Shown here piece after piece: positions 36,644 through 48,844 of a DNA stretch of 64,000 nucleotides. This stretch comes from Acanthosepion esculentum. Its lineage: Eukaryota; Mollusca; Cephalopoda; Sepiida; Sepiidae. Numbering within the stretch: the first letter of the stretch is position 1; every line of letters begins with the position of its first letter. The translations under genes were made by a program, and so were the position numbers. The DNA lies in the NCBI GenBank assembly GCA_964036315.1, contig OZ038485.1, positions 74,257,048 to 74,321,047 of the forward strand, read 5' to 3'. The notes below the pieces were generated by a model. That model did no database searches and was not told the origin of the DNA. It was given only the letters and a program-made list of their open reading frames with translations.

Positions 36644-36680
<37 letters not shown>
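36551..36680. repeat. Palindromic (AC)n(AT)n ... (AT)n(GT)n array
   Basis: Starts with (AC)n, passes through three (AT)n blocks separated by two near-identical tatttgttttgt spacers, and ends with (GT)n. The outer parts are reverse complements of each other. It ends about 20 bp before exon 7. Confidence 0.85.
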
Positions 36681-36699
36681 TTTTAAAATCTTTTGATAG

Positions 36700-36767
36700 C
36701 TATGGTATAGGTATGACCAGCTACAATTGGGGATACATGAACTGTAAACTTCAAGGAAGATTTATAG
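36700..36767 (+). CDS. PKHD1L1: PKHD1L1-like exon 7
   Basis: Acceptor cttttgatag, donor gtaagt. Completes a split Phe codon; residues 181-203. Encodes YGIGMTSYNWGYMNCKLQGR and FIG. The C-x(3)-G-x-FIG ending corresponds to vertebrate MVCKTTGTFIG. The acceptor is close to a long (AT)n(GT)n array, with only a short pyrimidine run before the AG. Confidence 0.85.
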
Positions 36768-37187
36768 GTAAGTAGTTCAGATTCCTTGTCGAATCTTTTA
36801 ATAAATATTTAACTGACATATATATGTTATTCATAATAGAATTGTTTTCCTTTTTTATCGGAATCAAAAAGAAAAGAATCATTTTCTATTCTGAACTCTA
36901 TGAAGCGACGTCATAGGTTTTCCATTTAACTTGCAGTTTGTAACATAAGCAGACATTAATTAACAGACGCGCTTATTATTCTTATATTTCCATTTTAATG
37001 AAAAAGAAAAAATATTCATATTGTTTCTTGAATCAACAAAACTTTGTTTAGCTTAAAACTTAATTAAAATGTGTAATCGAAAACTAATCAAATATATTAA
37101 TATAATTATATTTAAATGATATAAAACCTTTTAGTATTATTGTGAATTACAAAATTAATTCTGTAAATTATTTTTTTTAATTTATAG

Positions 37188-37230
37188 GAAGTTTTAATGT
37201 AAGTTTCCTAATTAGTGGACGTTTCGGGAG
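37188..37230 (+). CDS. PKHD1L1: PKHD1L1-like exon 8 (43 bp)
   Basis: Acceptor aatttatag, donor gtaagt. The smallest exon; residues 204-218. Encodes SFNVSFLISGRFGR. It corresponds to vertebrate HHNVSFILDNDYGRS, a TIG-domain terminal strand. Its size is small enough to be missed by gene finders, but splice sites and phases fit both neighbours. Confidence 0.85.
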
Positions 37231-37583
37231 GTAAGTATTTACGTCATTTACTACTTAACAAAGAATTACCAAAGAAACGGTTTTGATGGAACTGAATAAC
37301 ACTGAAATATTTTTGTTGCGTATTTGTATTAGTAGAAAATTTTGTCAATGCTATCATAGCGAGTGTTGAATCTGCTAGAGGACAGTTAATTTTTATAGGA
37401 ATGACCAAGAAGTTGCAACTAATAAACCTGGGATAAGCCTGGTAGCATTAGACAGAAGAAAACTAAAACATAATGTTGTGGTCACCAGCTTGTAAGTGAG
37501 AAAGACTAAATAAACTTGCTATAAATGACGGGAAATGGTCCATGTTAGTTTGCAATCTGATATATACAGACATATATATATAT

Positions 37584-37866
37584 ATCGCGCATCCCGTGAT
37601 TCCTCAGGGTCGCAGAGGCAGTAGAAGTGGTGATTCTTGGGCAAGATAGCCTGACGGAGGCAGGCTTTTGAATTCAGGTTTACTACCCAAGACAAAATGA
37701 ACCCAGTCTACCCTGCAATTTGCCCATACATGGGGGAGAAGAAGAGGGGTTATACCTTTCTCAAGGGTATTACCACGCAAGCGAATGTATGGATCCAACT
37801 GGAATTCGAACTCGGCTCTCCGGTTCCTCAATCCGAGCCGCTATCCATTATTCCACCGTTCCTCCA
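37584..37866 (-). mobile_element. tRNA-derived SINE, second family
   Basis: On the minus strand the head reads ggtggaataatggatagcgg (A-box-like), then gagttcgaattcc (B-box-like) about 40 bases later. A body of about 200 bp follows, with cccagtctaccctgc on the plus strand, ending near a short (TA)n run. A more decayed copy lies at 56820-57090. The tRNA-like head and the two copies support a SINE. Confidence 0.6.
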
Positions 37867-38570
37867 CATTTAAAACATTTACATATCTAAGTATACCATA
37901 TGCAGAAATAAGCGTCACCTCATGGGACAGAAAATTGACTTTCGTGTAGAAATTCTTGTTTCGGATAATTATCTGTTCATTTTGTCACAAGTTGAATAGA
38001 TTTAAAAATAATATGATGACTCGTTCCTTCACTATTTAATATAAAGGAAGAGCTTCTAATTCACTACGCTTAGTAGATGTTTTCCTTATTTAGTATTTTT
38101 ATTTATTTTAATTTCTCTTGCTTTTGTTACACTTGACACGGTGTTGATCTCTCAAGGCTTGTCCTCTTCGCAAAATACCAATTGCTTCCTTCCAGCAGAT
38201 TTATTCAACTCTATTTCAGTCTTAACAAAAGGTTCTGCGATGTGTGGTTATTCTGTTGCATCAACACTTAACATTTTCCCATGGAAATTATTGTCAATTT
38301 ATTCATTGTTCTTCAATAATTTTTGTATTGCAACAAATTACGATTATTTCGCTACTTCCGTAAATGTAAAAACAGTCTTAGTTGTCAGTAATATAAGTGA
38401 CAGATGGATCTAAAAAGGTACTCTTGATTATTTATGGCTAATTTGTTTCAATAATGCTCTGAATATTGTTTGTCACGTGTCAATAATTTTAAGTAAAATG
38501 ATGTACTAAAATAATTAACCAAGTAATCATATTAAATATTCTGAATATCGGTGCCATTTTATATTATCTA

Positions 38571-38577
38571 ATTCACG

Positions 38578-38669
<92 letters not shown>

Positions 38670-38676
38670 CGTGAAT
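38571..38676. repeat. Perfect 106-bp palindrome with (AT)43 core
   Basis: attcacgttc at 38571-38580 is the exact reverse complement of gaacgtgaat at 38667-38676, and everything between is (AT)n, which is self-complementary. The whole 106 bp can fold into one uninterrupted hairpin or cruciform. Confidence 0.95.
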
Positions 38677-39076
38677 TTAAGTAAATAAAAATGGACAGAG
38701 AGGAATATTGTCCATGAATGTACTTTTAAGTTTTACTTTAGTAAAATATTAAATAATAGAGAGATCGATATGCACGTAGCGTAACGGATACTGCGGCAAA
38801 TTTGGGGCCGGGTCGTTGCGTTCAATTTCGCATAAATATTCCTTGGAAATGTCTGAATACATTTCGTAATTACCCCCATCATCTGTGCGCTAAATGTCAG
38901 TGCAAACTGGGATCCGTAACCTTGGTTGGCAATCATTCTAGGAGAAAGATATTTCTGACTTCAAAACGCCTTAGACAAAGGGTTAGCATCTTTACCTCAT
39001 AAAAGACTATTTGATATGGAAACCACAGCAGCCACACTGACATGTTGAAACTGAAGCTCGATACTACACAGTGCAT

Positions 39077-39376
39077 TCCACTGATACTAAACAGGGCCTT
39101 CCACTGATACTAAACAGGGCCTTCCACTGATCGTAAACAGGGTCTTCTACAGATACAAAACAGGTCTTTCAGAGGTATTAAACAGGGTCTTCTACTGATA
39201 ATAAACAGGGCCTTCCACTGATACTAAACAAACCATCCATTGATACTAAACAGGGTCTTCGGATACTAAACAGGACATTCCACAAATACAAAATTGAACC
39301 TTCCACTGATATTAAACAGGGTCTTCTACTGATACTAAACAGGGTCTTCCACTGATAATAATCAGGGTCTTCTACT
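39077..39376. repeat. Minisatellite, about 13 copies of a 23-24 bp unit
   Basis: Consensus close to ccactgatactaaacagggtctt, with units of 18-24 bp; copies are moderately diverged. It gives a repetitive minus-strand ORF that is an artefact. It ends about 75 bp before exon 9. Confidence 0.9.
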
Positions 39377-39451
39377 GTCACTACTTTTCCAAATTATTTA
39401 CAAAGCTGATAAGTAAATACAAGTAACTATTTTTATTTATTGATTTTTCAG

Positions 39452-39522
39452 GTCCTTGCCTAAAGCGGATTTGTTGAAGGTCAGTTCTGGTGGAAAAATA
39501 TATTTATTCCAGACTTATGCAG
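39452..39522 (+). CDS. PKHD1L1: PKHD1L1-like exon 9
   Basis: Acceptor gatttttcag, donor gtaaga. Completes a split Arg codon; residues 219-241. Encodes SLPKADLLKVSSGGKIYLFQ and TYA. The FQTYAE end (Glu codon split with exon 10) corresponds to the vertebrate IAMFQTYAEV, the linker just before the third TIG domain. Confidence 0.9.
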
Positions 39523-40079
39523 GTAAGAATGCTAAGAACATACACTGCAAATAAAATGTTTTACTTCTTGCAGAACTGCTAAGTTATGTGGATAGAGAAA
39601 GATATAAATATGAAATAAAAGGTCTGTGTGACTCTTCATATAAATAGTGTGTGTCATACGCGTGTGTTCTTCTTCATTCGTATATGCAAACATATCTGGG
39701 ACAGACATACTTACCTGAAATTAACACATTTCCTCAAGGTGAGAAGGTATGATGGACCAACACAATTCACCAATCACCATTCAAGCTCAATTTAAAACTA
39801 GAAGAATATGTTTGGCCCTAATTCTATGAAATATGCAATGAATATGCGAGAATGTAGAAATGGAAATACGCGAAATATTAGGTTAATTCAAACGTTTCAA
39901 GTAATTTTTATAAAACCCTTTACTTATGTCAATGCTTATCTTCATTATTTACCGAAACATTTCCTATGGTTTTACACTATCCTTCATGTCAATTGTACAT
40001 TTCAACATAAAAGAACGATTCCGGCTTTTCCTTAAATGAATTCTTCGATTAATTTTCAATATCTTGTACTTGTTGAAAT

Positions 40080-40260
40080 GTCGACCAAATGAGGAAAGTT
40101 ACATGGAATGAAACGAGTGACATTTCGCATATGTGGCCTGGTGAATATGTTGAATGTGGAAGAACTTGCCATCGCAGTTACACTATCGTTTGCTGTGCCA
40201 TTTTGGACATGTGGACAGGCATTGTCATTCAATAAAATCTTCTGACTCATAAAAATGTTT
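40080..40260 (-). pseudogene. Mariner-like transposase fragment
   Basis: Minus strand reads MSQKILLNDNACPHVQNGT near 40250, resembling the ILLHDNARPH catalytic block (second Asp) of mariner. A shifted frame gives WQVLPHSTYSPG, like WxVLPHPPYSPDLA. About 60 residues only and frameshifted. Distinct from the copy at 8.3 kb in strand and part retained. Confidence 0.45.
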
Positions 40261-43190
40261 TTTCTTTCATAGTGAGTTACTCAAAACAGTGAATTGCTCA
40301 CGATAGCATTGCCCAGTAACAATTCGTTTAGGAACTGACAATTCGTAATAAATAAAGAATCTCAAATACAGAGAACTTTTTTTTAAACCAGATTCCATTT
40401 ACATTTCTGTATCGCTAGAGTTTATTAATTTGGGATTCTCGCAACAAATTCATTTTTTATCGTCGCTGACTAAACTTGTTCAAAAATTACTTTTTTTCTC
40501 TCGTCTTCAGTGAGCAAATTTGCTCAAAAATTACCTTTTCTCTGTCAAGCAAAAGAAAAAAGTTTTTAAATACTAGCCAATATTCGTTTCCATAAGTTCA
40601 AGTGGAACATATCTCCCGTGCTTCTTTTAACTAAGTCTTGTAAATTGGCCGATTGCACAAGCAATAATAAAGTGAGTAGGCTTCAAGAACACCAATATTT
40701 CACTAACATTGTGAAAAAGATTGTTATGTGAACTTTTACATAAGCCTAGTAAGTTAATATATTCACATTATACCCATTCTCATTATTTATCTTATAAGGC
40801 TAACACTCAAGCTTCTCTGGCCGAAAAGATATTTTGAAACGAAAAAGTGAGTTTAGTCCCATAGACTTTAGAAAAATATGATCGATATCTCAGAATCTTC
40901 TGATCGATTTCAATCGTTAATGCAGCATAATCATCTGTATAAACATGTCCCTATTGAATGTATGTGATTTATTTATTGTCGCCATGTCTGCATCGATTTT
41001 AGTGAAATTCTAGGAAATGATAGTGGGAAGACAGATGTTAGAACTCATTGTTTCCATATATTTTTGGCCTCGTGTCTTCATATTTTTGGTTTCAGCTTAA
41101 TGCACCGACTTAAACATTTTTTTAGATCATTTGCTCTATGATGGTGATAGCGTATCTAAAAACTGGCTACAACATAAATTATTTTTTCTTGGGAGGGAAT
41201 GAGAGAAGAGATAATATTACATCTCTCATCCCAAATATTAAAAATGGCGCATACATTGAAAAACTACTACGCGAAATTTAACAGGTACACCCATTTATTA
41301 TATAAACATAAAACAATATAGCAAAATGTAATATTTACAAAAAGCTTGCACACAAATCTCCTTTTCCGCGTCTTATCGCGAACAAGGCATAACAAAATTA
41401 TAGAAATTATTGGCTCTAAAAAAGAGATACGAGACAATTTTTCAGTTCATGAAAGAAAAAATCTTGAGAAGGTGATACAAGTAATGTTGAAAAAAGGAAG
41501 AAATTATTCTTAGAAAAGGGTGCATACACCTGATGACAAATGAAAAGAAACTGCTTATTCCACGTGAGTCTCTGGGAAGTTTTACGATATTGCGAAATGT
41601 TCTGTTTTTTTATGCTTGGGTTCCACGTGTTTCTTTGGCTTTTGCTTATCCCACGAGAGTCTCTGGGAAGGTTCTCTTCGTTTTTCTTCTTTTTCGTCGG
41701 TGTAGTTTTTGAGCATGCCGAAAACTTTCTGTCCTTTGCTTTCTTGGCGACTTTCACATGTGAACGCCACCAATCTGCCAGCCGGCCTCCTTCGCATGTC
41801 AGGTCTAATTTCCTACTCTGCCTCCTAGCAGCTTAGTCATTTCCGTCGCATGTGACGTCTAACTTCTTTCTGTCGTAGCCAGTCGGCCTCGTCCCTTTCT
41901 CTATCTCACAGCAGCCAGTCGATCTCCTTCACTGACTTCTAAATACATTCTGCTGCTTCCTTCGAATGTTATGTCTCACTCTCTATTGATTTTATTTGCA
42001 TTATATACTCTCAAACGAGGCACAAACGGACATCAACTCAAAATTTACGAGGACGTAAGCTACCCTTTTCATTTAACAAAAATACAAGGCGAATATATTT
42101 TTCTAAATTTGAAAAAATAATGTATCCCCAATAGTATCACAATGATAGTTATTTCTGGCGGTCCTTTTTAGAGCCAATTTTAAATATAAAGAATTTTACA
42201 CACAAATGAAACAATTTTTCACAAACTCCGGGCTTTCTTTTAATACACTTCTCACAAAGTTACGAGAATGTATAAAACCAACCCAGACTATTTAAAATAT
42301 TTATTTACTTACACTTTTTAATTAATTAATATTTTTAATTATTTTATACTACTAACTAATAAAAAAATTATAAACATACAAGAAAGATCAAGATATGTTT
42401 CGGCTGAAACCTTCTTAAAACTAATAAATGTGATGAAAATAGCAAGAAATTTAATATATAGAACGGAAATTCTCTCATGGCAACGTTAGTGTTTTGCATT
42501 ATCTGTCTATAATTTCTTAGATATAATTATTCAAATTCATTTTGTACAGCTCCTATGCCCATACACTAGTGATTTCTTTTTACTTTTGTTATTATAGATA
42601 TCATTCAAATGAACTTTTATTATCCCCACTTTGTACAATGGAAAAGAACTTTGTCTTCATGGACATCGGCTCTTCTTGAAAAGGTTTCTTTTGCCTTCTT
42701 AGGAAGGGAATTGATGACTTGTTACTAAATTGGAATAATGGATGAAGTGTTCTCGGTCCGATCAAGATATCCTTCTAAAAATGATCTCTTGTTTGGTCAT
42801 TTGTTCAGGTTTTAGAAAGTGGATCAACTGAAAAGAGTGCTACTCTTTTTATATTAACATTTTTAATAGTATATTTTTAAAATTTAACAAATTTTAACCT
42901 AAAATTTAAGTTTAATTTCTGATTATTTTACGTTTTGTTTGTAAAAAATAATGCTACACACGATTTGATTTATTTAATAGCAGATTTATTTGTTTAACTT
43001 TATCGAATTTATTTAGAGAAAAAGCAAAAATACTTTTAAAACAAATCTGTACTCATTCGAGTGTTATGCCATCGCGCTTATCAAGGGGTCACGACGCCTC
43101 AATGTCGTATATGAAATATACAGCATATACCAGGCTACAGCAGTGGTGAACAAAAAAATTAGAGTTGAGTTAAAGGGAAATAACTGAGAC
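40261..43190. other. Intron; direct repeat, otherwise nothing recognised
   Basis: Two related blocks, tgcttattccacgtgagtct at about 41551 and tgcttatcccacgagagtct at about 41643, are direct repeats about 92 bp apart. The CT-rich stretch after them (41790-41990) repeats cgcatgt...gtctaa-like motifs. No supported gene. Confidence 0.45.
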
Positions 43191-43194
43191 ATCC

Positions 43195-43345
43195 GGAACT
43201 AGAACAATCTACCCCATTGGACGAAATAAAGGGTTTGGTTTGAAATTCCAATCACCTGAAGTAGCCCGGAGCGTATAACAGCCGAAATGTTGTGAATATG
43301 GCAAGATGAAGATAACAGTGTCCGAATAATGTAAATAATCATAAT
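43195..43345. repeat. Interspersed repeat shared with 28410-28545
   Basis: Same order of blocks as the copy near 28.4 kb (gaaataaagggtttggtttg, aaattcca, aagatgaagataacagtgtc). About 330 bp upstream of exon 10. Confidence 0.5.
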
Positions 43346-43677
43346 ACCTCATCTCAGAGATATAGACAGATATAAAATATACCTCTACCAAAATGTTTAC
43401 AAAATGTTTAAGGCCGTTTTAATTAAGGGAATTTTACTAATACCGTTTTATGACGCACGCAAATCTCTCAACTAAAAGAATATCTGCGTAGTACAGCGAA
43501 ACAAATGAAAGGGATTTGGCCACCGAAAAGGTAGGTGTCATTGATGATACCTATTATCATTTTTATTTTATCCAATAAAAGTATTGAATCGCTTTTACAT
43601 TTGTCTATCTTCAACTCTCATAACATTCCATCTTCTTGCATATTAATTTTTGCTTAATTTCTTTTATATTTCTGCAG

Positions 43678-43788
43678 AAATTTTATCCGTTTATCCGAAA
43701 GAAGGCAGCCTTATGGGCGGAACGCTGCTGACTATCAAGGGTAGGAACTTCGATGAAACCACAGCAAAAGCCCGAGTTTTCGTTGGAG
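43678..43788 (+). CDS. PKHD1L1: PKHD1L1-like exon 10: third IPT/TIG domain
   Basis: Acceptor atttctgcag, donor gtagtg. Residues 242-278. Encodes ILSVYPKEGSLMGGTLLTIK then GRNFDE and ARVFVG. ILxVxPxxGSxxGGTxLTIxGxxF is the textbook IPT/TIG opening and matches vertebrate MIFPSQGSIRGGTTLTISGRFFD. This is the clearest single exon of the gene. An alternative ORF start at 43650 upstream of the acceptor is intronic. Confidence 0.93.
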
Positions 43789-44910
43789 GTAGTGTCTTAA
43801 ATGTTTGGTATTATCACATTCTAAATATTAACTGAGTAAAAATATATTCGTTGTTAATAATAATTTTTAAAGGTATTTGGTGATTATTAATGGAGTTTAA
43901 GATACATATATTTATATCATCAACCCTCTCTGCAGTAATCCTGCTAATTATAATATTGCTAAAGTTTCTATCCACGGAAATTTTCCATTAATCTGTAATC
44001 ATTCTAGTGTCCTGTAAAGCCTTCGGAACCGTCCCCAGTGTTCCTACTATTACGAGCACTACTATCCCCTGTATGTTTTACAATCTATGCAAACGCCTGT
44101 TAGTAATCTATTTTTTCACTCACTTTCAGATAACTTTTTGGAATAAATACACGAATAACTGAACAGATTTTTATTTTCTTGTCTGCATGGACCAGGTTTT
44201 GTTTCCGTGTTGAAATTTCAAACTCTCAAAGCATTTTAATTTTCCTCTTCGCAAGTACAACTTATGGCATATTTGAATGGTAGAATAAAATATAATTTTG
44301 CACAATTCTTAGTTCAACACTTTACCCGTTTAATTGTTCGTCTTATTATCTTCTTTGGGTCCGGTTTTTGAGCTAACTTCAAATGCCTATGACCAATTTG
44401 TCTATCTTTCTATATGGTCAACAATAACTGTTTTCTCCTATGCTGGCTATTATTTGTTTAATACACTTATATTTTATATACTTTTTTTTTTAAATCAGTT
44501 CCGCGTTTCAACCAGAGTTTTTTGTTTGTCTCCTACTTTCTGTGTATAGTTGTTTTTCTTCAGTTTTTACTTTCATTATTATTTACTGAATGTTCCCGTT
44601 TTTCATTTTTCCACTTGTCAATATTTTCTAGTCATTATTGATCTTTGTACTTTATATTGCATATTATTTTTTTGAGACGAAAATATTGAAACTTCTCTAC
44701 TGATAAGTCCTTTTATGTCTTAATGTAGAGCCTGTTAGTGTTTGCTACAAAGTATAAAATTATGTATGGCTATGCAACGATTTGAGTTTTTTTCCTTTTT
44801 CATTCGACTATTCATTAAAGCATGTCTTTTTCTAGAAAATTATAGTCATTACTTTTTCTACTCCTTTCGTCAAGGCGTAGAGATCTGCTCGATTTGAATC
44901 TTTATACTGC

Positions 44911-44955
44911 TTTGTGTGTGTGTGTGCGTGTGTGTGTGTGAGAGAGAGAGAGAGA

Positions 44956-44988
<33 letters not shown>

Positions 44989-45095
44989 CGTAAATATTTG
45001 CCCACTTTGTTTTTAGTGCAGCATATACGCATTTCTGAATTGTTGTATGGATGTATCTATACATGTGTGCGTGCATTTGTATGTGTGTGTGAGTT

Positions 45096-45150
<55 letters not shown>
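44911..45150. repeat. (GT)n(GA)n(GT)n and (AT)n microsatellites
   Basis: GT/GA array at about 44911-44991 and (AT)n at about 45099-45150, with more GT-rich low-complexity sequence to 45510. All ORFs across it are artefacts. Confidence 0.95.
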
Positions 45151-45153
<3 letters not shown>

Positions 45154-46001
45154 AGCATGTTTGCATATGTGTAGGTTTATGCATGTGTATATAAAGAAAA
45201 GAGGAAAACTTTATGCCAACACGTTTCGTTCATTGGGAAACTTTAACAAGTCAAGTGTGGAAATGTTACTTAGTAACCTATGTTTATACACAGAAGGAAC
45301 GTGGAGAGAAAATATTAAGTTTTCAAATTTTCAACTAGAAAACGCTCTAAAATATTCTAAAAACTTACTGTTTAAGAAAAGTTAAAGTATGTCGTTGTGT
45401 GTGTGTGTGTGCGTGTGTACGCTAATGCGAGCCTGCATACATGTATATATCAAAAGCAGATGGAAAAGGAGAGTGTTTCCATGTACGTGTGTTTACGCGT
45501 ATGTATGTATGTGTTTGGTAAAATCAACAATTTTCGATTTTATTTAATATATATCTTGTTTTTGACCTTATTTAATATATATCTTGTATCTTAATATATT
45601 TTGTATATCATTTTACCGGAATCGTTTTGATTTACTTTCATTTTATGAAATCTTGCAGAAAGTTACATTGGTTGAACGCCAAGTGGAAATCAACTTATTA
45701 AACCTGTCAAGTGAATGAAGCATGAGCTTGGTTTTCTTTCAATATAAAAACATTTTGCTTCGAGTTTTAAATTGGAACAAAGCTGTTTCTTCTGGTTTTA
45801 TATATAGAATATATTATTCTTGTTTTAATTTACTAATTATTAATAGGATATAGAATCCGAACAAAAGTGGAAAAAATAAGACAAAGTGGAAAACCTTTTC
45901 TATTGACAACACGTTTCGGTCGGAATGAAATAATAAATCTTTTTTCAATTATTAATAGTTATAATTCCTGCTGCTATTACTTTCTTTGTATTTTCTTATA
46001 G

Positions 46002-46094
46002 ACACATCGTGCAAAATTGTGAAGCCAGTGACTAATGATATTATAATATGCAGAGTTGCACCTAAACCGGCAATTTTACCAAATCTGCATGCAG
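46002..46094 (+). CDS. PKHD1L1: PKHD1L1-like exon 11: end of third IPT/TIG domain
   Basis: Acceptor tttcttatag, donor gtcagt. Residues 279-309 with a split Asp in front. Encodes TSCKIVKPVTNDIIICRVAP then KPAILPNLHA. The pattern C-x(2)-V-x(6)-I-x-C-x(3)-P matches vertebrate PCDILNVTENSICCKTPPKP. Confidence 0.9.
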
Positions 46095-46204
46095 GTCAGT
46101 TGTCGATAAGTTGCCTAAAACATCATTTGAAAAATACGTCATTTGAAAATACCTAAAATTTATTTAAGTAATGTTTTGAAATGGGGATTCAATTTTTTTA
46201 ACAG

Positions 46205-46461
46205 GAAATCGTGGGATTCAAATGGAGTCTTGGACAAAAAATGTCGGTAACGATATCAATAATCTCTTCGCTCTAAACAGTACTTCTCCAACATACAATA
46301 ATAGTTGGATAGACAAAGGTGAATTTTATGCGTCAGGAGAATTTGGTGCACGGCTTCGGGCCTTCTTCCAACCAATGTACGAAGGCTTACATAGCTTGTC
46401 TTCGTCCTCCACTGGCTACAAGCAAATACGATTGAGTAACAATGAAAGTGAATCAAATATG
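46205..46461 (+). CDS. PKHD1L1: PKHD1L1-like exon 12: PA14 domain, first half
   Basis: Acceptor tttttaacag, donor gtaaga; only 110 bp after exon 11. The longest exon, residues 310-395. Encodes NRGIQMESWTKN, NSTSPTYNNSWIDKGEFYA and FGARLRAFFQPMYEGL. In fibrocystin-L a PA14 beta-barrel domain starts here with GRGLKLEVWN, and SWVD and the GxLRGxFxAPxxG-type strand match. Where PA14 proteins usually have an Asp-Asp pair (KGDDR in the vertebrate protein), this protein reads SSSSTGYKQ, so the acidic pair is absent. PA14 domains in other families bind carbohydrate through that pair; what it does in fibrocystin-L is not known to me. Confidence 0.9.
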
Positions 46462-46904
46462 GTAAGAAATTTTCGAATATTTCAAGGTGTATTTCTCGTA
46501 ATAGATCTATAGTGGCTCCTCACTAACATTTTGGTTTCTCAGTGCTGACGTCTTGTTGAAGTCACGTTCAACCATAGTTAATTCTATTGTGAAATTTCTT
46601 TGTCTACTACATGACCAAAACAACAAAGGGAAATCAATTTCCATGACTCATGAACTAACATTCGATTTTGATCCCTGATTACTGATATCGAGAACAATCC
46701 AAGAAATATCCATTAATGAGTTGAATTTATATATCGAAGATCTCGAGCCGTCAGTGGAACTATTCTAATTTTTATGAAATATGAAAATCTTCACCTTTTA
46801 TGAAATATGAAATCTTCACATGTTCAAGTCTAAGGTTAACCGTTATTCCCCCCCCCATCCCTATAAACTACCTCTTAATGTAACCCTCTACCCCGTTAAG
46901 AAGT

Positions 46905-48300
46905 AGTTTATACGGATAGGAGGGGAAGATAACGGTTAACCTTAGACTTGGACAGGTGAAGATTGTAGTTATCTGGGAAACATCCTCTTGGGAGTCGGTT
47001 CCACAGAGCAGTGGTTCGCGGAAAGAAGCTGTTCGAGTGGAACTTATTTTTCACCGATGGAATACAGAGGGGATGTGGGTGGTTTGCTACAATGTAAGTG
47101 ACATGGTGGGTCCTATCCATGAAAGTTAGAACTGGCGGAACCAAGGAATGTAGTTCGTCCGAGCACTTGGATGCATGGAAGTAGCGATAGAGTAACGAAT
47201 CGTTTGCCACATTTCGCCTGTGAGAGAGAGAGGTTGGAAGGTGGAAAATAATTCGTCACCCACAAGGACTCGGAGACGCTTTTGAACCATGTCGAGACTG
47301 GAAAGTGAGGACTGAGCATCTCCCGTCCAAATATGACAACAGTACTCTATTTTCGACCTGATCTGGCTCTTGTAAAGGAGTCAGGTACTTACTGAAGCGT
47401 TACAAGGAGCCAACCATTTTGCCTGCATCTTTAACGATGGATCGTATATCCGAGTTCCACTTGAGGCCAGGTGTGATTTTAAGGCCCAATAGTCTCTCAA
47501 GATATGGTGCCTCCCTGAGGAACATCCATTTATCGTGACTGGTGGTAGTTCGATGATGGAACGTAACTAGTTTGCTTTTCGGGGCATTGAATGTAACTCG
47601 TCAGTTGTCTCCCACATCACATCAGATGAGAGATCAGCCACCAATTTCTGATCATCAAGAATTTTAGAGGTGCACCAGTATATAGTCGTATCATCAGCAT
47701 AAACGTTTACAAATAATCTTAGTATATTCTTAGGCAGATAATTTATGTAAATCAAAAACAGGGTTGGTCCGAGGAGTCTCCCTTGGGGGACACCTGCGTT
47801 GACCGCAAAGGCTCCGGGGGACTGGCTGTTAATAACTACCTAAAGGAAGGATTTTATAATCAAGAAGACCCTTCTAGTGATTCCATAGCCTGAGAGCTTG
47901 TGTAGCAAACCTTTGTGCCACACCTTGTCAGAGGTCTTTGAGATATCTAATGCTATGTTCCTGGAGGTGTGTTTGTCGTCAAGAGCCTTACTAATTCTGT
48001 GAGTAATGGTACTGCTTGACGCTGAAGAGATTGTTCTTATCTAGGTGCTCGACGACATTCTTGTTGATTTTAGCCTCAACATTTTACTGGTGATACTGAT
48101 GAGACTGATGGGTCTATACTGGGAGAGGGAGGATCACTCGCCTGCGTTCTTAAAAGCTGGGCAAACGCTTGACAACTTCCACAGGCTTGGGAAGGATTTC
48201 ACCTTCAAGCAGCGGTTGAATAACTTCGCTACAATCAGGAATAATTCCGGCTTTTCTTCTCATAATTTCGATTCATTCGCTAAAGCTATTATACATTTGC
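46905..48300 (-). pseudogene. 5'-truncated Jockey/CR1-like LINE
   Basis: Minus-strand frames run from the RT start near 48140 (FKNAGE...SPSQYRPISLIS-like) through VYADDTTIYWCT at about 47690, where the catalytic YADD is kept. They end with CSDELHSLVPPVL, SFFPRTTALWNRLPRGCFPD and LSKSKVNRYL at 47210-46908. Multiple frame changes. The endonuclease half is missing. It is antisense in the intron between exons 12 and 13. Confidence 0.78.
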
Positions 48301-48844
48301 TTTTAATATGTTTTCGGTTCATGACGTTTAGCACAAAATTACAGGAGAGGGTCAGAATAAAAATTTAATGCCAAAACACTGGTTCCATTTTCTGATGTTA
48401 TGCATATCAAACAACCCGATAATACCCATTTAATTGTAACTTGAAATTGAGCGCCAACTCCTTGCTCTAGAGATTTCAATTATCCATCATAGCACATCAT
48501 CGAAGTTGAAGGCTTTTTTAGTTATTTGCCGTCGTTTTCTGTGTAATCTTTAAAAATCTTTAAAACTGCACATTTATCAGTTGATGACTGTTAACTTACT
48601 TGAATATCTTTATATCGAATTTTCATCTGATTTTTTACTTTGAATTACTTTGAATACCAAGTGAAAATGGTTATTGTTGTAAATAGTCCAATAGTCATTC
48701 ATTGTCAGTCTTTTATATTTTATTGAGTATAATATGTCCACCTGATTATATAGAGATTATTTAATATAAACATTTGATATAACATATAGAAAATTATGAT
48801 AACGATTTATTTAAGAAAATTTCCATTTTCTGTTTTTATTTCAG

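Noticed and set aside
39077..39376. CRISPR-like array
   Set aside because: The units are contiguous with no unique spacers, and the genome is animal; it is a minisatellite.
39178..39381. Repetitive minus-strand ORF with YQWKTLF-like units
   Set aside because: It is the translation of the 23-24 bp minisatellite; no start or splice context.
44832..45184. ORFs of Cys/Val/Thr/His or Ile/Tyr runs over dinucleotide repeats (also near 10.5, 13.6 and 1.6 kb)
   Set aside because: They are translations of (GT)n, (CA)n and (AT)n arrays, open in several frames on both strands.
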